Shown: positions 17,286-26,940, counted from the stretch's first letter. The stretch is 64,000 nt of DNA from Amycolatopsis sp. WQ 127309 (GCF_023023025.1 NZ_CP095481.1:3286001-3350000), one strand, 5' to 3'. Numbers and translations are program-made. The notes: a model not told the origin generated them from the sequence alone.

Positions 17286-17871
17286 ACACCCGCCGGCGCG
17301 TGGCGAGCAGTTCGAGGAGCCCGCGGCGGCCGTCGACGCCGATGTGGCCGTAGATGTCCTTCAGGCGCCGGTACATCGTCCGCTCGGAGCAGTAGAAGCG
17401 CCGGGCCATCTCCCGCGTCGACCGGGCTTCGATCACCATCTCGAGCACCGCGAAGTCGCTCACGCTCAACGCCGGCGCGGCGCCGGGGTGATCCGGGGTG
17501 GCCAGCGCGAGGCGCGCGGCCTGCCGGTGGATCACGGTCACCGCGCGGGACGGCGGCAGCTGGATGTTGAGCACGCCGTGCGCCCCGGCGTGCATCGCGG
17601 CGTATGTCTGATTACCGGAGGCGTCGTCGACGACGCCGATCACCGCTTGCCCGGGAAACGCGGCCCGGAGCGCGCTGATCACCGATACCTCGGCTTCGGT
17701 GAAAGCGGGCACCGCGGCCACCGCGCCGCGGTGTTCCCGCAGGGTGCAGGACAGATCGGCCGTCAGCACCAGCCGGATGTCCTGCTTTTCGAGCAGGAAC
17801 ACGTGCGGCGAAAGGGCCTCGCCGAGACAGGACGGGGCGATCACGTTCAGCCGAGCCGGTGATTCCGTCAT
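17278..17871 (-). CDS. LuxR-family regulator with receiver-like N-terminus
   Basis: A 197-residue protein. Residues 1-120 resemble a degenerate response-regulator receiver domain (VISALRAAFPGQAVIGVVDDAS, AGAHGVLNIQLP). Residues 130-190 are a helix-turn-helix of the LuxR type (LSVSDFAVLEMVIEARSTREMARRFYCSERTMYRRLKDIY). No histidine kinase lies nearby and the phosphorylation site is unclear, so it may sense a ligand. It is convergent with and slightly overlaps lanC, and is probably the cluster's pathway regulator (inference). Confidence 0.8.
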   Translation of the reverse strand: MTESPARLNVIAPSCLGEALSPHVFLLEKQDIRLVLTADLSCTLREHRGAVAAVPAFTEAEVSVISALRAAFPGQAVIGVVDDASGNQTYAAMHAGAHGVLNIQLPPSRAVTVIHRQAARLALATPDHPGAAPALSVSDFAVLEMVIEARSTREMARRFYCSERTMYRRLKDIYGHIGVDGRRGLLELLATRRRVFS

Positions 17872-17884
17872 GGTGGCCCCCGCA

Positions 17885-17920
17885 GATCCCGAAATATCGA
17901 AGAAACGATATCAGGGGATC
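17885..17920. promoter_or_regulatory. Nested inverted repeat upstream of luxR
   Basis: GATCCC (17885-17890) pairs with GGGATC (17915-17920), and inside it ATATCG (17894-17899) pairs with CGATAT (17906-17911) around AAGAAA. It lies 14-49 bases upstream of the luxR start and 34-69 bases past the end of the LLM oxidoreductase gene. It could be an operator for autoregulation or the terminator of the upstream gene. The even 6-6-6 spacing of the inner arms favours a dimer-binding site. Confidence 0.45.
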
Positions 17921-17953
17921 CGCGGGGAATTGATTGTTCTTTTGTCCGGCAGG

Positions 17954-18829
17954 TCAGCCGATCTGCTCGGCGGCCGGGATGACGTCGGTGCCGAACTTCT
18001 CAAGGATCGCCGGGTTGTGCACGTGCGGGACCATGCCGAGGGCGACCTCGATGCCGAGCCCGTTCAGCCGCTCCAGCTCCTTCAGCAGCTCGCCCGTCTT
18101 CTCGCCGTCCTCGCCGATGTCGAGGATGTGGTAGACGGTCTTGGTGATCGAGCCGTAGTCGCGGCCCTCGGTCTCGCAGTGCTGCTTGAGGACGTCGAGC
18201 TTGTGCTCCAGCTCCGGGCTGTTGAAGAGGTTGCACTGGTCGGCGTACTTCGCGACGAAACGCAGCGTCTTCTTCTCGCCGCCGCCCCCGATCATGATCG
18301 GCGGCCGCGGGCTCGAAAGCACCTGCGGGACGTTCAGGAGCCGCGACGCGTCGAAGTGCGCGCTCTTGAACGGCGCGTCGCCCTCCGCCCACATCTGCAG
18401 GATGTACTGGAGGTTCTCCTCCAGCAGTTCGAAACGCTCCTTCAGGGGCGGGAAGGGGAAGCCGAGGCCCTTCGACTCCTCCTCGTTCCAGCCCGCGCCG
18501 ACGCCGAGGATCGCGCGGCCGCCGGAGAGCACGTCCAGCGTCGTGATCGCCTTGGCCAGCAGGCCCGGGTGGCGGTAGAGGACACCGGTGACGACGGTCA
18601 GCAGCTTGGCGCGCTCGGTGTGCGCCGCGATGAAGCCGAGGGTGGTGTACGCCTCGAGCATGTCGTTTTCGACGGGGCCGACCCCGCCGATCTGGAAGAA
18701 GTGGTCCATCACGGCGATGGAGTCGAAGCCCGCCTGGTCGGCGGTGCGGACGACGGCGGCCAGGTCGGCGCCCAGCGCGGACGCCCCGTTCGGCCAGGTG
18801 AAGTCGGGGATCTGCAGTCCGAGTTTCAT
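17954..18829 (-). CDS. LLM-class F420-dependent oxidoreductase
   Basis: A 291-residue luciferase-like TIM-barrel protein. Recognisable elements are the N-terminal KLGLQIPDF strand, the VMDHFFQIG segment, GGRAILGVGAGW (the glycine-rich cofactor loop) and PPIMIGGGGEKKTLR. Proteins of this subfamily in actinomycetes usually use coenzyme F420. The substrate is unknown. It stands beside the lanthipeptide cluster but on the opposite strand from lanABC, so membership of that cluster is unproven. Confidence 0.88.
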   Translation of the reverse strand: MKLGLQIPDFTWPNGASALGADLAAVVRTADQAGFDSIAVMDHFFQIGGVGPVENDMLEAYTTLGFIAAHTERAKLLTVVTGVLYRHPGLLAKAITTLDVLSGGRAILGVGAGWNEEESKGLGFPFPPLKERFELLEENLQYILQMWAEGDAPFKSAHFDASRLLNVPQVLSSPRPPIMIGGGGEKKTLRFVAKYADQCNLFNSPELEHKLDVLKQHCETEGRDYGSITKTVYHILDIGEDGEKTGELLKELERLNGLGIEVALGMVPHVHNPAILEKFGTDVIPAAEQIG

Positions 18830-18869
18830 AGTCCCCGACCGTATACCTGGAGTTACCCCAGGTGCGTGC

Positions 18870-19838
18870 TCAGAAATCCCCGATGAGGGAAACCCTGCCG
18901 TGCAAGGGATCCGTGACGAACACCGTGTGCGTCCGCTGGTCGACGGCGACGTCGCCGGGGTTGACGCCCAGCGACAGGTCGCCGGTCAGCGTGCCCGTGG
19001 CGCCGTCGATCCGGCCGATCCCGTTCTGGCCGCCGTTGGTGTAGACCGTGTTCGTGCCCTGGTGCACGGCGAGCGCGGAGGATTCGCTGCGCAGCAACAC
19101 GGTCTTGCGTTCGGTGCGCGTCGAGGAGTCCACAATGGACATGTGGTGGATGCCGGAGTTCGCGACGTACACCGTGCCGCTCGCGGCGTGCACCGCGACC
19201 GCCGTCGGCTTCGCCCCGACGTGCACGCTCGCGACGAACTCCCCGGCGTCGATGTCGAACACCTCCACCGAGTCGGTGTCGGTACTGGCGCAGTAGGCCA
19301 GCTTGCGGCCGGGGTCGACGGCGATGCCGCCCAGGCTCGGCTTCGGGCCGGGCACGAGGGCCGCCAGTGAGCAGCTGACGCCGTCGAGCACGGCGAGCAT
19401 GCCGGTGCCTCCGCTGGCCGCGTAGACGCGGTTGGCCTGCTCGTCGACCGCCAGGGTGGCCGCGCCGGCGCCCGCGCCGATGACGCTCACCAGGTCGTGG
19501 GTGCGGCCGTCCAGCACCACGACGGTGCCGGCCGGCGGGTTGGCGACGTAGATCCGGTTGGCGACCGAGTCGACCGCGATGTCGCCGGGCGCGCCGCCGA
19601 CGCGGACCACCGCGCCGATCGTCGCGCTCTGCGGGTCCACTACGGAAACGGTCCCGGCCTGGGGATCCGTGACGTAACCGAGGCCGGTGACCGGATTCAC
19701 CGCGATCCCGGTCGGGGCGCCGCCCAGCTCGATCGACCGGACGTTCTCCGCGCGCGCGACCCCGGGCAGGAACACCGCCCCCGCGCCCGCTGTGACCAGG
19801 GCGAACAGGGTCCTCCGACGTATCCGGCGGCCTCGCAT
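18870..19838 (-). CDS. Secreted YVTN-type beta-propeller protein
   Basis: A 322-residue protein with a signal peptide (MRGRRIRRR, hydrophobic run, cleavage near ARA-EN). About seven repeats of roughly 42 residues follow, each with patterns such as GIAVNPVTGLGYVTDPQAGTVSVVD, AVDSVANRIYVANPPAGTVVVLD and AVHAASGTVYVANSGIHHMSIVD. Such repeats fold into a beta-propeller. The function is unknown; it is probably extracellular ligand or surface binding. The start at 19838 is the first Met that gives a proper signal peptide. Confidence 0.82.
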   Translation of the reverse strand: MRGRRIRRRTLFALVTAGAGAVFLPGVARAENVRSIELGGAPTGIAVNPVTGLGYVTDPQAGTVSVVDPQSATIGAVVRVGGAPGDIAVDSVANRIYVANPPAGTVVVLDGRTHDLVSVIGAGAGAATLAVDEQANRVYAASGGTGMLAVLDGVSCSLAALVPGPKPSLGGIAVDPGRKLAYCASTDTDSVEVFDIDAGEFVASVHVGAKPTAVAVHAASGTVYVANSGIHHMSIVDSSTRTERKTVLLRSESSALAVHQGTNTVYTNGGQNGIGRIDGATGTLTGDLSLGVNPGDVAVDQRTHTVFVTDPLHGRVSLIGDF

Positions 19839-19982
19839 CGGCGCCTCCGCTCGTGATCGATTCGCCTCCCGAGCGTAACCCGCGCGATGATCACGCGAAG
19901 GAACTTCGGGTCCCCCGATCGCGTTGTTTCCAGTGGGTAACCCACCAGAAGAGCGGGAAAGAGCGGACGGAGGCGAGCGCGC

Positions 19983-20843
19983 GTGCACGGGCACCAGAAC
20001 GGGTTGAAGACGGCGTTGCTGCTCGGCCTGCTGTCGGCGATCATCGTCGCGATCAGCGGGCTCTTCGGGCGCGGTGCCCTGGTCATCGGCCTGGTCATCG
20101 CCCTCGGGATGAACGCCTTCGCCTACTTCAACTCGGACAAGCTGGCGTTGCGCGCGATGCACGCGCAGCCGGTGTCCGAGGCCGAGCAGCCCGCGATGTA
20201 CCGGATCGTGCGCGAGCTCGCGACGGCCGCCCGGCAGCCGATGCCGGCGCTGTACCTCAGCCCGACGGCCGCGCCGAACGCGTTCGCCACCGGCCGCAGC
20301 CCGCGTCACGCCGCGGTCTGCTGCACCACCGGCATCCTCGACATCCTCGACGAGCGTGAGCTGCGGGCCGTGCTCGGCCACGAGCTGTCCCACGTCTACA
20401 ACCGCGACATCCTGATCTCCTGCGTCGCCGGGGCGCTGGCCAGCCTGATCAGCGTGCTCGCGAACATCGCGTTCTTCTTCGGCGGCAACAACCGCGACGG
20501 GAACCCCCTGGTCGGCCTGCTGCTGCTCTTCGTCGGGCCGATCGCGGCCGCCGTCATCCGGATGGGCGTGAGCCGGTCGCGGGAGTACCAGGCCGACGCG
20601 TCCGGCGCCGAGCTGACCGGCGACCCGCTGGGCCTGGCCTCGGCGTTGCGCAAGCTGGACGCGGGCACGCGGGCGCGGCCGCTGGTCGCGGAGCCGCAGC
20701 TGGTGTCGCAGTCGCACCTGATGATCGCGAACCCGTTCCGCCCGGGTGAGGGCATGAGCAAGCTGTTCTCGACGCACCCGCCGATCGCCGACCGCATCGC
20801 GCGGCTGGAGGAGATGGCCCGCCGCGCCCCCGGCGGCCTCTGA
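19983..20843 (+). CDS. htpX: Membrane zinc metalloprotease HtpX
   Basis: A 286-residue M48 protease. Two N-terminal membrane helices (about residues 10-48) are followed by the zinc motif HELSH (133-137). Further helices lie around 142-165 and 177-195, with the third zinc ligand Glu201 in [12 protein letters not shown]. It degrades misfolded membrane proteins during envelope stress. Translation starts at GTG. It stands alone and is divergent from the beta-propeller gene. Confidence 0.95.
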   Translation: MHGHQNGLKTALLLGLLSAIIVAISGLFGRGALVIGLVIALGMNAFAYFNSDKLALRAMHAQPVSEAEQPAMYRIVRELATAARQPMPALYLSPTAAPNAFATGRSPRHAAVCCTTGILDILDERELRAVLGHELSHVYNRDILISCVAGALASLISVLANIAFFFGGNNRDGNPLVGLLLLFVGPIAAAVIRMGVSRSREYQADASGAELTGDPLGLASALRKLDAGTRARPLVAEPQLVSQSHLMIANPFRPGEGMSKLFSTHPPIADRIARLEEMARRAPGGL

Positions 20844-20920
20844 CCCCCAGGCGTCACTTTCGTAGGTCTTCCACATGCTGGGACGGGGAATCCACGTCGG
20901 GCGCGCGGAGTTGCGCAGGC

Positions 20921-22015
20921 ATGGTCTCCGCAGAGCTGCACCTGGGCGTCGCCATCGACGGGGCCGGGTACCACCCGGCCGCGTGGCGCGTGTCCGCGGC
21001 CGAGCCCGCCGCGCTGTTCACCTCGGGCCACTACCTGAAGTACGCGAAGCTCGCCGAGGCGGCTTCGCTCGACTTCGTCACCCTCGACGACTCGCTGGCG
21101 CTGCAGTCCGGCGGCGAAGAGGTCGTCCGCGGCCGCCTCGACGCGCTGCTCACGCTGTCCGCGATCGCGCCGGCGACCAGCGGGATCGGCCTGGTGCCGA
21201 CGGTCACCACCACGCACACCGAGCCGTTCCACGTCTCGACGTCGGTCGCGACGCTGGACTACGCCAGCCGCGGCCGCGCCGGCGTGCTCGCCGTGCCGTC
21301 GCGCACCGGCGCCGAGGCCGCGCACTTCGGCCGGCGCGCGGCGCCCGCCGAGGCCGCCGCGGAGGCGGAGAACGCCGAGGTCGTCGACGTCGTCACCCGG
21401 CTCTGGGACAGCTGGGAGGACGGCGCGATCATCCGCGACGCGGCCACCGGCCGGTTCATCGACCGGGAGAAGCTGCACTACGTCGACTTCGAGGGTGACT
21501 TCTTCAGCGTGAAGGGCCCGTCGATCACGCCGCGGCCGCCGCAGGGCCACCCGGTGACCGCCGTCTACGGCGATTCCCCGCACGCCGTCGCCGCCGACCT
21601 GGTCATCACCAGGGCGGACCACCTCGACGCCGTGCGCGCCGCGGCCGCGCGGTTCCCCGGCGCGAAGGTGCTCGCGACCGTCTCGATCGTGCTCGCCGAG
21701 ACCGCGCAGACCGCCCGGGACCGGCGGCGGGAGCTGGACGCGCTGACGCCGTTCGAGCCCGTCGGCCTGTCGTTCGTCGGCACCCCCGCGCAGCTGGCCG
21801 CCGAGCTGCCGCGCTGGGCCGCCGAGTCCGGCGTCGCCGGCTTCCACCTGCGGCCGGCGGTGCTGCCCGACGACCTCGACCTGCTGACCGGCGAGGTCGT
21901 CCCGGCCCTGCGCGCGGCCGGCGCGTTCCGGCCCGGCTACCGCGGCTCGACGTTGCGCGAGCACCTCGGGCTCGGCCGCGCGGTCAACCAGTACGCCGTC
22001 ACCCCGGGAGCCTGA
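20921..22015 (+). CDS. LLM-class flavin-dependent monooxygenase
   Basis: A 364-residue luciferase-like oxidoreductase. It contains LDFVTLDDSLAL, TSGIGLVPTVTTTHTEPFHVST and LDYASRGRAGV, and ends with ALRAAGAFRPGYRGSTLREHLGL, an ending shared with FMN-dependent NtaA/SsuD-like proteins. It is followed one base after its stop by a second monooxygenase of the same superfamily, so the pair probably acts in one pathway, for instance oxidation of an organosulfur or alkanoate compound (inference). Confidence 0.85.
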   Translation: MVSAELHLGVAIDGAGYHPAAWRVSAAEPAALFTSGHYLKYAKLAEAASLDFVTLDDSLALQSGGEEVVRGRLDALLTLSAIAPATSGIGLVPTVTTTHTEPFHVSTSVATLDYASRGRAGVLAVPSRTGAEAAHFGRRAAPAEAAAEAENAEVVDVVTRLWDSWEDGAIIRDAATGRFIDREKLHYVDFEGDFFSVKGPSITPRPPQGHPVTAVYGDSPHAVAADLVITRADHLDAVRAAAARFPGAKVLATVSIVLAETAQTARDRRRELDALTPFEPVGLSFVGTPAQLAAELPRWAAESGVAGFHLRPAVLPDDLDLLTGEVVPALRAAGAFRPGYRGSTLREHLGLGRAVNQYAVTPGA

Positions 22016-22016
22016 G

Positions 22017-23327
22017 ATGACCAAGCAGATCAAGCTCGCCGCGTACTTCCCCGGCGTCAACAACACCACGGTGTGGAGCGACCCGGCGGCGGGCAGCCAG
22101 ATCGACTTCGCGTCGTTCGAGCACCTCGCCCGCACGGCCGAACGCGGCAAGCTCGACTTCCTGTTCCTGGCCGAAGGCCTGCGGCTGCGCGAGCACGCGG
22201 GCAAGATCCTCGACACCGACGTCGTCGGGCGGCCCAACACGACCGCGGTGCTGGCCGCGCTGTCGGCCGTCACCACCCACCTCGGCCTGGCCGGGACGCT
22301 CTCGTCGACGTTCAACGAGCCCTACGAGGTGGCGCGCCAGGTCGCGAGCATCGACCACCTCTCCGGCGGGCGGGCGGCGTGGAACGTCGTGACGTCGCCG
22401 GACGCCTGGACCGGCCGGAACTTCCGGCGCGGCGGCTTCCTCAAGCGCGAGGACCGGTACGCGCGCGCCGAGGAGTTCCTGGCCACCGTGCGCGAGCTGT
22501 GGGACAGCTGGCAGCCCGGAACCCTGGTGGGGGACAAGGAGAACGGCGTCTTCGCGCGCGACCCCGGCAAGTTCGTCCACAGTGGACCACAGTTCGACAT
22601 CCACGGTGAGTTCACGCTGCCGCGCACGCCGCAGGGGCAGCCGGTCGTCATCCAGGCCGGCGACTCCGGCGAAGGCCGCGAGTTCGCCGCGAAGGCCGCC
22701 GACGTCATCTTCAGCCGGCACGGCACGCTCGAAGACGGCCAGGCGTTCTTCCACGACGTCAAGCGGCGTCTGAGCACCTACGGCCGCGAGCCCGGCGAGC
22801 TGCTGATCATGCCGGCCGCGGCGTTCGTCCTCGGCGACACCGACGCCGAAGCCGCGGAGCGCGCGCGGGAGATCCGGTACCAGCAGGTCCGCCCGGCCAC
22901 CGCGATCCAGTTCCTCGAGCAGGTGTGGAGCCGCGACCTGTCGGCCTACGACGTCGACGGGCCGCTGCCCGACATCGACCCGGACCCGGACGCCGCGCCG
23001 CTGACCTGGGGCCGCGTCCGCCACGAGAAGGACCCGGCCGCGCTGGCCGCGAAGTGGCGGGCCCTCGCCGAAGAGAAGAAGCTGTCGATCCGCGAGCTGG
23101 TGATCGAGGCCACCGCGCGCCAGCAGTTCGTCGGCTCGCCCGCGACCGTGGCCGCGACGATCGACGAGTACGTCCAGTCCGACGCCGCCGACGGCTTCGT
23201 CCTCGCCCCGCACCTCACCCCGGGCGGGCTCGACGAGTTCGTCGAGAAAGTCGTCCCGCACCTGCAGGAACGCGGCGTCTTCCGGACGGAGTACGCCGGG
23301 CCGACGCTGCGCGACCAGCTGTTCTAG
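22017..23327 (+). CDS. NtaA/DmoA-family FMN-dependent monooxygenase
   Basis: A 436-residue enzyme of the nitrilotriacetate/dimethylsulfide monooxygenase family. Diagnostic stretches are [14 protein letters not shown], the [19 protein letters not shown] loop, [20 protein letters not shown] and [17 protein letters not shown]. These enzymes use FMNH2 from a separate reductase to oxidise small carbon-nitrogen or carbon-sulfur compounds; no reductase gene is next to it. The ATG overlaps the intergenic A after the previous TGA, and the end overlaps the convergent rfbA gene by four bases. Confidence 0.9.
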   Translation: MTKQIKLAAYFPGVNNTTVWSDPAAGSQIDFASFEHLARTAERGKLDFLFLAEGLRLREHAGKILDTDVVGRPNTTAVLAALSAVTTHLGLAGTLSSTFNEPYEVARQVASIDHLSGGRAAWNVVTSPDAWTGRNFRRGGFLKREDRYARAEEFLATVRELWDSWQPGTLVGDKENGVFARDPGKFVHSGPQFDIHGEFTLPRTPQGQPVVIQAGDSGEGREFAAKAADVIFSRHGTLEDGQAFFHDVKRRLSTYGREPGELLIMPAAAFVLGDTDAEAAERAREIRYQQVRPATAIQFLEQVWSRDLSAYDVDGPLPDIDPDPDAAPLTWGRVRHEKDPAALAAKWRALAEEKKLSIRELVIEATARQQFVGSPATVAATIDEYVQSDAADGFVLAPHLTPGGLDEFVEKVVPHLQERGVFRTEYAGPTLRDQLF

Positions 23328-24205
23328 GCCGCGGCTCCCGCCGCCACGGCGACGGCCTTGACGTAGTCGCCGTAGCCGGACTTCGCGAGCTTCGAGCCCA
23401 GCGCGTAGCACTCGTCGGCGTCGATGAAGCCCATCCGCAGCGCGATCTCCTCGAGGCAGGCGATGCGCACGCCGGTCCGGTGCTCCAGCACCTGCACGAA
23501 CTGCCCGGCCTCGAGCAGCGAATCGTGCGTGCCGGTGTCGAGCCAGGCGAACCCGCGGCTCAGCTCGATCAGCGTCGCGCGGTCCTGGCGCACGTAGGTG
23601 AGGTTGACGTCGGTGATCTCCAGCTCGCCGCGCGGCGACGGCTTGAGCGCCCGCGCGATCTCGACGACCTGGTTGTCGTAGAAGTACAGCCCGGTGATCG
23701 CCTTGTTCGAGCGGGGCTTGGCCGGCTTCTCCTCGATGGAGACCAGCTTGCCGTCCGCGCCGACCTCGCCGACGCCGTAGCGCTCGGGATCCTTGACCGG
23801 GTAGCCGAACAGGACGCAGCCGTCGAGGTCCCGGACCGCGGCCTGCAGCCGGCTGGAGAAGCCCTGGCCGTAGAAGATGTTGTCGCCGAGCACCAGCGCG
23901 ACGTCGTCGTCGCCGATGAAGTCCGCGCCGATCACGAACGCCTCGGCCAGCCCGTTGGGACTGGCCTGCTCGGCGTAGGTGAACGCGAGGCCGAACTGGT
24001 CGCCGTTGCCCAGCAGCTTGCGGAACATCGGCAGGTCAGCGGGGGTGGAGATGATGAGGATCTCGCGGATCCCGGCCAGCATCAGCACCGAGATCGGGTA
24101 GTAGACCATCGGCTTGTCGTAGACGGGGAGCAGCTGCTTCGACACCGCCTGGGTGATCGGGTGCAAGCGTGTCCCGCTGCCTCCGGCCAGCACGATGCCC
24201 TTCAT
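23324..24205 (-). CDS. rfbA: Glucose-1-phosphate thymidylyltransferase
   Basis: A 293-residue RmlA/RfbA enzyme, the standard length. It begins [18 protein letters not shown], followed by [24 protein letters not shown] carries the metal-binding Asp, and [16 protein letters not shown] is typical. It makes dTDP-glucose, the entry to dTDP-rhamnose and other deoxysugars. No rfbB, rfbC or rfbD genes lie directly beside it. The 3,5-epimerase gene 20 kb away could serve the same pathway. The longer upstream frame lacks family similarity, so ATG 24205 is the start. Confidence 0.95.
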   Translation of the reverse strand: MKGIVLAGGSGTRLHPITQAVSKQLLPVYDKPMVYYPISVLMLAGIREILIISTPADLPMFRKLLGNGDQFGLAFTYAEQASPNGLAEAFVIGADFIGDDDVALVLGDNIFYGQGFSSRLQAAVRDLDGCVLFGYPVKDPERYGVGEVGADGKLVSIEEKPAKPRSNKAITGLYFYDNQVVEIARALKPSPRGELEITDVNLTYVRQDRATLIELSRGFAWLDTGTHDSLLEAGQFVQVLEHRTGVRIACLEEIALRMGFIDADECYALGSKLAKSGYGDYVKAVAVAAGAAA

Positions 24206-24281
24206 TCGCTGCCTCCCTCTGCTCGGTCCACCGCCGCGGCCCACCCTACGGGGCAGCGGGTGGAGCCGTGATGGGGAAGCG

Positions 24282-25418
24282 CTAGAAGGCCGGCCCCTTG
24301 CCGAAGTAGGCCTTGCAGCCGAGGTTGTACTCGGTGGCGATCTCCAGGACGTTCTTGCCGTCGTCCACCGGCAGCAGCGTCGAGGAGTAGTTGGGGCAGA
24401 AGTTGTTGTAGATGCCGGTGATGTGCACCGGCGCGGGCAGCTCGTACCAGTTGCCGCTGCCGAAGTTGTCGTTCGCGAGCAGGACCTGGCCGTTGCCGGG
24501 CTGCGGTTTGCCCTTGGCGTCGGTGTAGATCTGCCCGACCATGACGATCCGGACGCCGTTCGGCCCGCCGGGGAACAACGTGATCGTCTGCGCGTGCTGG
24601 AAGTAGTTGCCGTTCGCGGTGTTGACGCGGGTGCCGGGGTCGGTCGGGCTGCCCCAGTTGGCGCCGTCGGGCGAGATCTTGAAGTACGGGTCGCAGTAGC
24701 GGTCGCGGAAGTTGCAGATCTCGTAGGCGAAGTAGTACCGGCCGTCGGGCAGCCGCCGGATGATCGGCATGCCGGGGCGCACCCGGTCCGGCGGGATGGC
24801 CAGGGTGAGCTGCTTGGTGCCCCAGTTCACGCCGTCGGTCGAGGCGACGCGGTTGAGCACCTGCGCGTACTTCGGCGCCTGCGTCTCGTCGGCGAAGTGC
24901 AGCCAGAGCGTGCCCCCGGCGTCGACGGTGAACTCCGGCTCCCAGATGCCGTCGATGTTGTGCGAGCGGGCGGCTTCGGCCAGGAACCCCCAGGAGCGGC
25001 CGCCGTCCTTGCTGGCCCAGATCTTGATCCCGACGCGGCGCTGCGCTCCGGCGTCCTGCCGGTAGGACGCGGCCCACAGCAGGGTGCCCGCGCGGAGCCG
25101 GCCGACGCGCTGCGGGAGTTCGTAGAGGGTGCCGCAGCACATGCCGTAGCGGCCGTCGGGGTCGTGGATCTCGGCGATCTCGTGGAACGACGCGCCTTCG
25201 TCCGTGCTCTCCATGACGGGGGTGAACTTGCCCCCGGCGTCTTCGCTGGTGAGCGCGGCGATGATGCGTCCGCGTCCGAAAGCGGAGTGTTCGAGCCGCA
25301 CGAGCCGGGCGTAGGAGCCGTAGCCGGGAACGAGCTGCTGCCGTTCGGCGGCGCTCGCGGGCGTCAGCAGGGCGGTGACGAGGACCAGCGGAAGCACGAA
25401 GACGAGCAAACGGCGCAT
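24282..25418 (-). CDS. Secreted sialidase-like (BNR-repeat) protein
   Basis: A 378-residue exported protein. The signal peptide is [23 protein letters not shown]. The mature part contains Asp-box-like turns SxDxGxx[34 protein letters not shown] and [10 protein letters not shown]. These mark a six-bladed sialidase-type propeller. It is probably an extracellular glycosidase or glycan-binding protein; catalytic residues are not certain. ATG 25418 has GAGAGG about seven bases upstream, and a GTG at 25433 is a less likely start. Confidence 0.82.
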   Translation of the reverse strand: MRRLLVFVLPLVLVTALLTPASAAERQQLVPGYGSYARLVRLEHSAFGRGRIIAALTSEDAGGKFTPVMESTDEGASFHEIAEIHDPDGRYGMCCGTLYELPQRVGRLRAGTLLWAASYRQDAGAQRRVGIKIWASKDGGRSWGFLAEAARSHNIDGIWEPEFTVDAGGTLWLHFADETQAPKYAQVLNRVASTDGVNWGTKQLTLAIPPDRVRPGMPIIRRLPDGRYYFAYEICNFRDRYCDPYFKISPDGANWGSPTDPGTRVNTANGNYFQHAQTITLFPGGPNGVRIVMVGQIYTDAKGKPQPGNGQVLLANDNFGSGNWYELPAPVHITGIYNNFCPNYSSTLLPVDDGKNVLEIATEYNLGCKAYFGKGPAF

Positions 25419-25526
25419 CCTGACCCTCTCCACGCAGTGACCGCGCGATTACAACACGCTGCGGGCGGTCTGCTGTGGACGGTCGCGCGGCGTTCGCACG
25501 TTCGGGGTTTGCCTGCGCCCGATTGG

Positions 25527-25538
25527 GTGATCGATCAC
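25527..25538. promoter_or_regulatory. 12-bp perfect palindrome GTGATCGATCAC
   Basis: This palindrome lies in the divergent intergenic region, 57 bases upstream of the lipoprotein gene and 109 bases from the sialidase-like gene. It is a plausible dimeric regulator site for one or both promoters. No regulator was matched to it. Confidence 0.35.
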
Positions 25539-25595
25539 ACAAGGCGACGGTAACGCCGGGGCAAAGCCGGCCGAAAGATCACTGAGGGGGATCTG

Positions 25596-26258
25596 ATGAA
25601 GAAAGTGGTGTGCGCGCTCGCGGCCGTGGTGCTGGTGTCGGGGTGCGCGTCGGGTACCGGGTACGGCGTGATCGTGGCCGCTGGTTCTTCTGCTGCTGCC
25701 GTACCGGCGGCTCCTCCGACGACTGCGCCGGCCGCTCCGCGTGACGTGCCGCCGGAGACGCACACGGGCAAGGGCGAAGGCCAGTTCGCGGTGACGTGGC
25801 CGGCGGACCAGCTGGGCTTCTTCACGTTCGACTGCCCGAAGTGCGCGGGCAACGTGATCATCAGCACCGACGGCGGCGAGTTCGGCCTGGTCAACGCGAT
25901 CGGCGCGTACAAGGGCACGACCTGGCTGAACACGGAACCGGACCGCCCCACGAGAAAGGTGACGGTCCTGGCGGACGCCCCTTGGACGGCGACGATCGCG
26001 GACTACCGAAGCCTCCCGGAGGCGAGCAAGTTGACCTCGGGAAAGGGCGACGCAGTCTTACGCGTCCCGGCGGGCATCACACGCGTCCACCTCAAAGCGA
26101 AGACCCGCGGCAACATAGCCCTGTGGGTGCAGTCCACCGAGACCGGCGACCTGCTGGTGAACGAGATCGGCGACGTCGAGGTGGACCGGGACGTTCGAGG
26201 TCCGGCGTACCTGAGGGTGGACGGCTACGAGGCGACCTGGACGATCATGCCGTCCTGA
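25596..26258 (+). CDS. Putative lipoprotein
   Basis: A 220-residue protein with a lipoprotein signal peptide ending in the lipobox VSGC (Cys about residue 17). A low-complexity Ala/Pro/Thr linker (about 30-50) is followed by a mature domain of about 160 residues rich in beta-strands, with one CPKC motif. It should be anchored to the outer face of the membrane. I do not recognise the domain. GGAGG-like sequence (GAGGGGG) precedes the ATG. Confidence 0.75.
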   Translation: MKKVVCALAAVVLVSGCASGTGYGVIVAAGSSAAAVPAAPPTTAPAAPRDVPPETHTGKGEGQFAVTWPADQLGFFTFDCPKCAGNVIISTDGGEFGLVNAIGAYKGTTWLNTEPDRPTRKVTVLADAPWTATIADYRSLPEASKLTSGKGDAVLRVPAGITRVHLKAKTRGNIALWVQSTETGDLLVNEIGDVEVDRDVRGPAYLRVDGYEATWTIMPS

Positions 26259-26274
26259 GCGGAGGTATTCGTTG

Positions 26275-26715
26275 GTGGAGATCAGCTTCCTGACCGAATC
26301 CGACCGCGCAGGCTGGGAAGTCCTGGCCCGCGGCAAGGACGCGCACTTCGAGGTGGAGCGAGCCGACGAAGCCTACGAACGCACCTGGCGCCGCCTGCTG
26401 GACGACGACCGGACCCGCGGAATCGCCGCCCGCCTGGACGGCGAGGTGGTGGGCGCAGCGCACTACCTGTTCCACGCGAGCATCTGGTACGCCGCGAAGT
26501 GCTACCTGGCGGACCTGTTCGTGGCCCCGGAAGCCCGCCGGCGGGGCATCGCGACGGCGATGATCGACTGGGTGGCACGGGACGCGAAGGAGCAGGGTTT
26601 CCCGGGCCTGTACTGGAACACACTGGAGGACGCCCCGGCACGCGCGTTGTACGACCGGGTGGGCAAGTACCACGAGGGCTTGATCCACTACAGCTACCGC
26701 CGCGACCGAGACTGA
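26275..26715 (+). CDS. GNAT-family N-acetyltransferase
   Basis: A 146-residue acetyltransferase. The acetyl-CoA loop is VAPEARRRGIATAMIDW, preceded by the CYLADLFV strand. The C-terminal segment YWNTLEDAPARALYDRVGKY is typical of the fold. The substrate is unknown. GGAGG at 26261 is nine bases from the GTG at 26275 and six from a TTG at 26272; either may be used. It follows the lipoprotein gene closely, so the two may be co-transcribed. Confidence 0.85.
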   Translation: MEISFLTESDRAGWEVLARGKDAHFEVERADEAYERTWRRLLDDDRTRGIAARLDGEVVGAAHYLFHASIWYAAKCYLADLFVAPEARRRGIATAMIDWVARDAKEQGFPGLYWNTLEDAPARALYDRVGKYHEGLIHYSYRRDRD

Positions 26716-26724
26716 TCGAAGACC

Positions 26725-26940
26725 AGTGGGTGGCCTCGCGGCATCTCGTCGACCTGGCGAAGCCCGATCACGCCGGGTCAAGGGGGCCCTTTCCGCCTAA
26801 CGCGACGGGTGCCGAAAACGGCCCCCTTGACGCGGCGTGATAGCCCTTGTGGAGGTCGACGAGATGCCGCCCGGCCACCCACGAACGCGACTTGCATATG
26901 AGGCCGGCCATCTCGGAGACCTGCCCGTCCGGCGAGGACA
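26725..26940. repeat. Repeat copy 1: 216 bp containing a 157-bp palindrome
   Basis: Nearly the same 216 bp recurs at 27789-28004. Positions 26726-26882 form a long imperfect palindrome: the outer arm GCGGCATCTCGTCGACCT near 26737 pairs with AGGTCGACGAGATGCCGC near 26853, and the inner arm GTCAAGGGGGCC pairs with GGCCCCCTTGAC. It begins 10 bases after the acetyltransferase stop. The shared tail encodes AISETCPSGED in one frame in both copies. From 26941 to 27042 I see only a broken reading frame. Confidence 0.8.

Noticed and set aside
19983..20843. HtpX as the missing lanthipeptide leader protease
   Set aside because: It is a typical membrane quality-control protease, more than 2 kb from the cluster, with other genes between; proximity is not evidence.
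20875..20960. Possible leader peptide (MLGRGIHVGRAELRRH) before the monooxygenase pair
   Set aside because: It loosely recalls Cys-attenuation leaders of actinomycete sulfur operons, but it has no Cys codons and no stop before the gene, so the resemblance is too weak.
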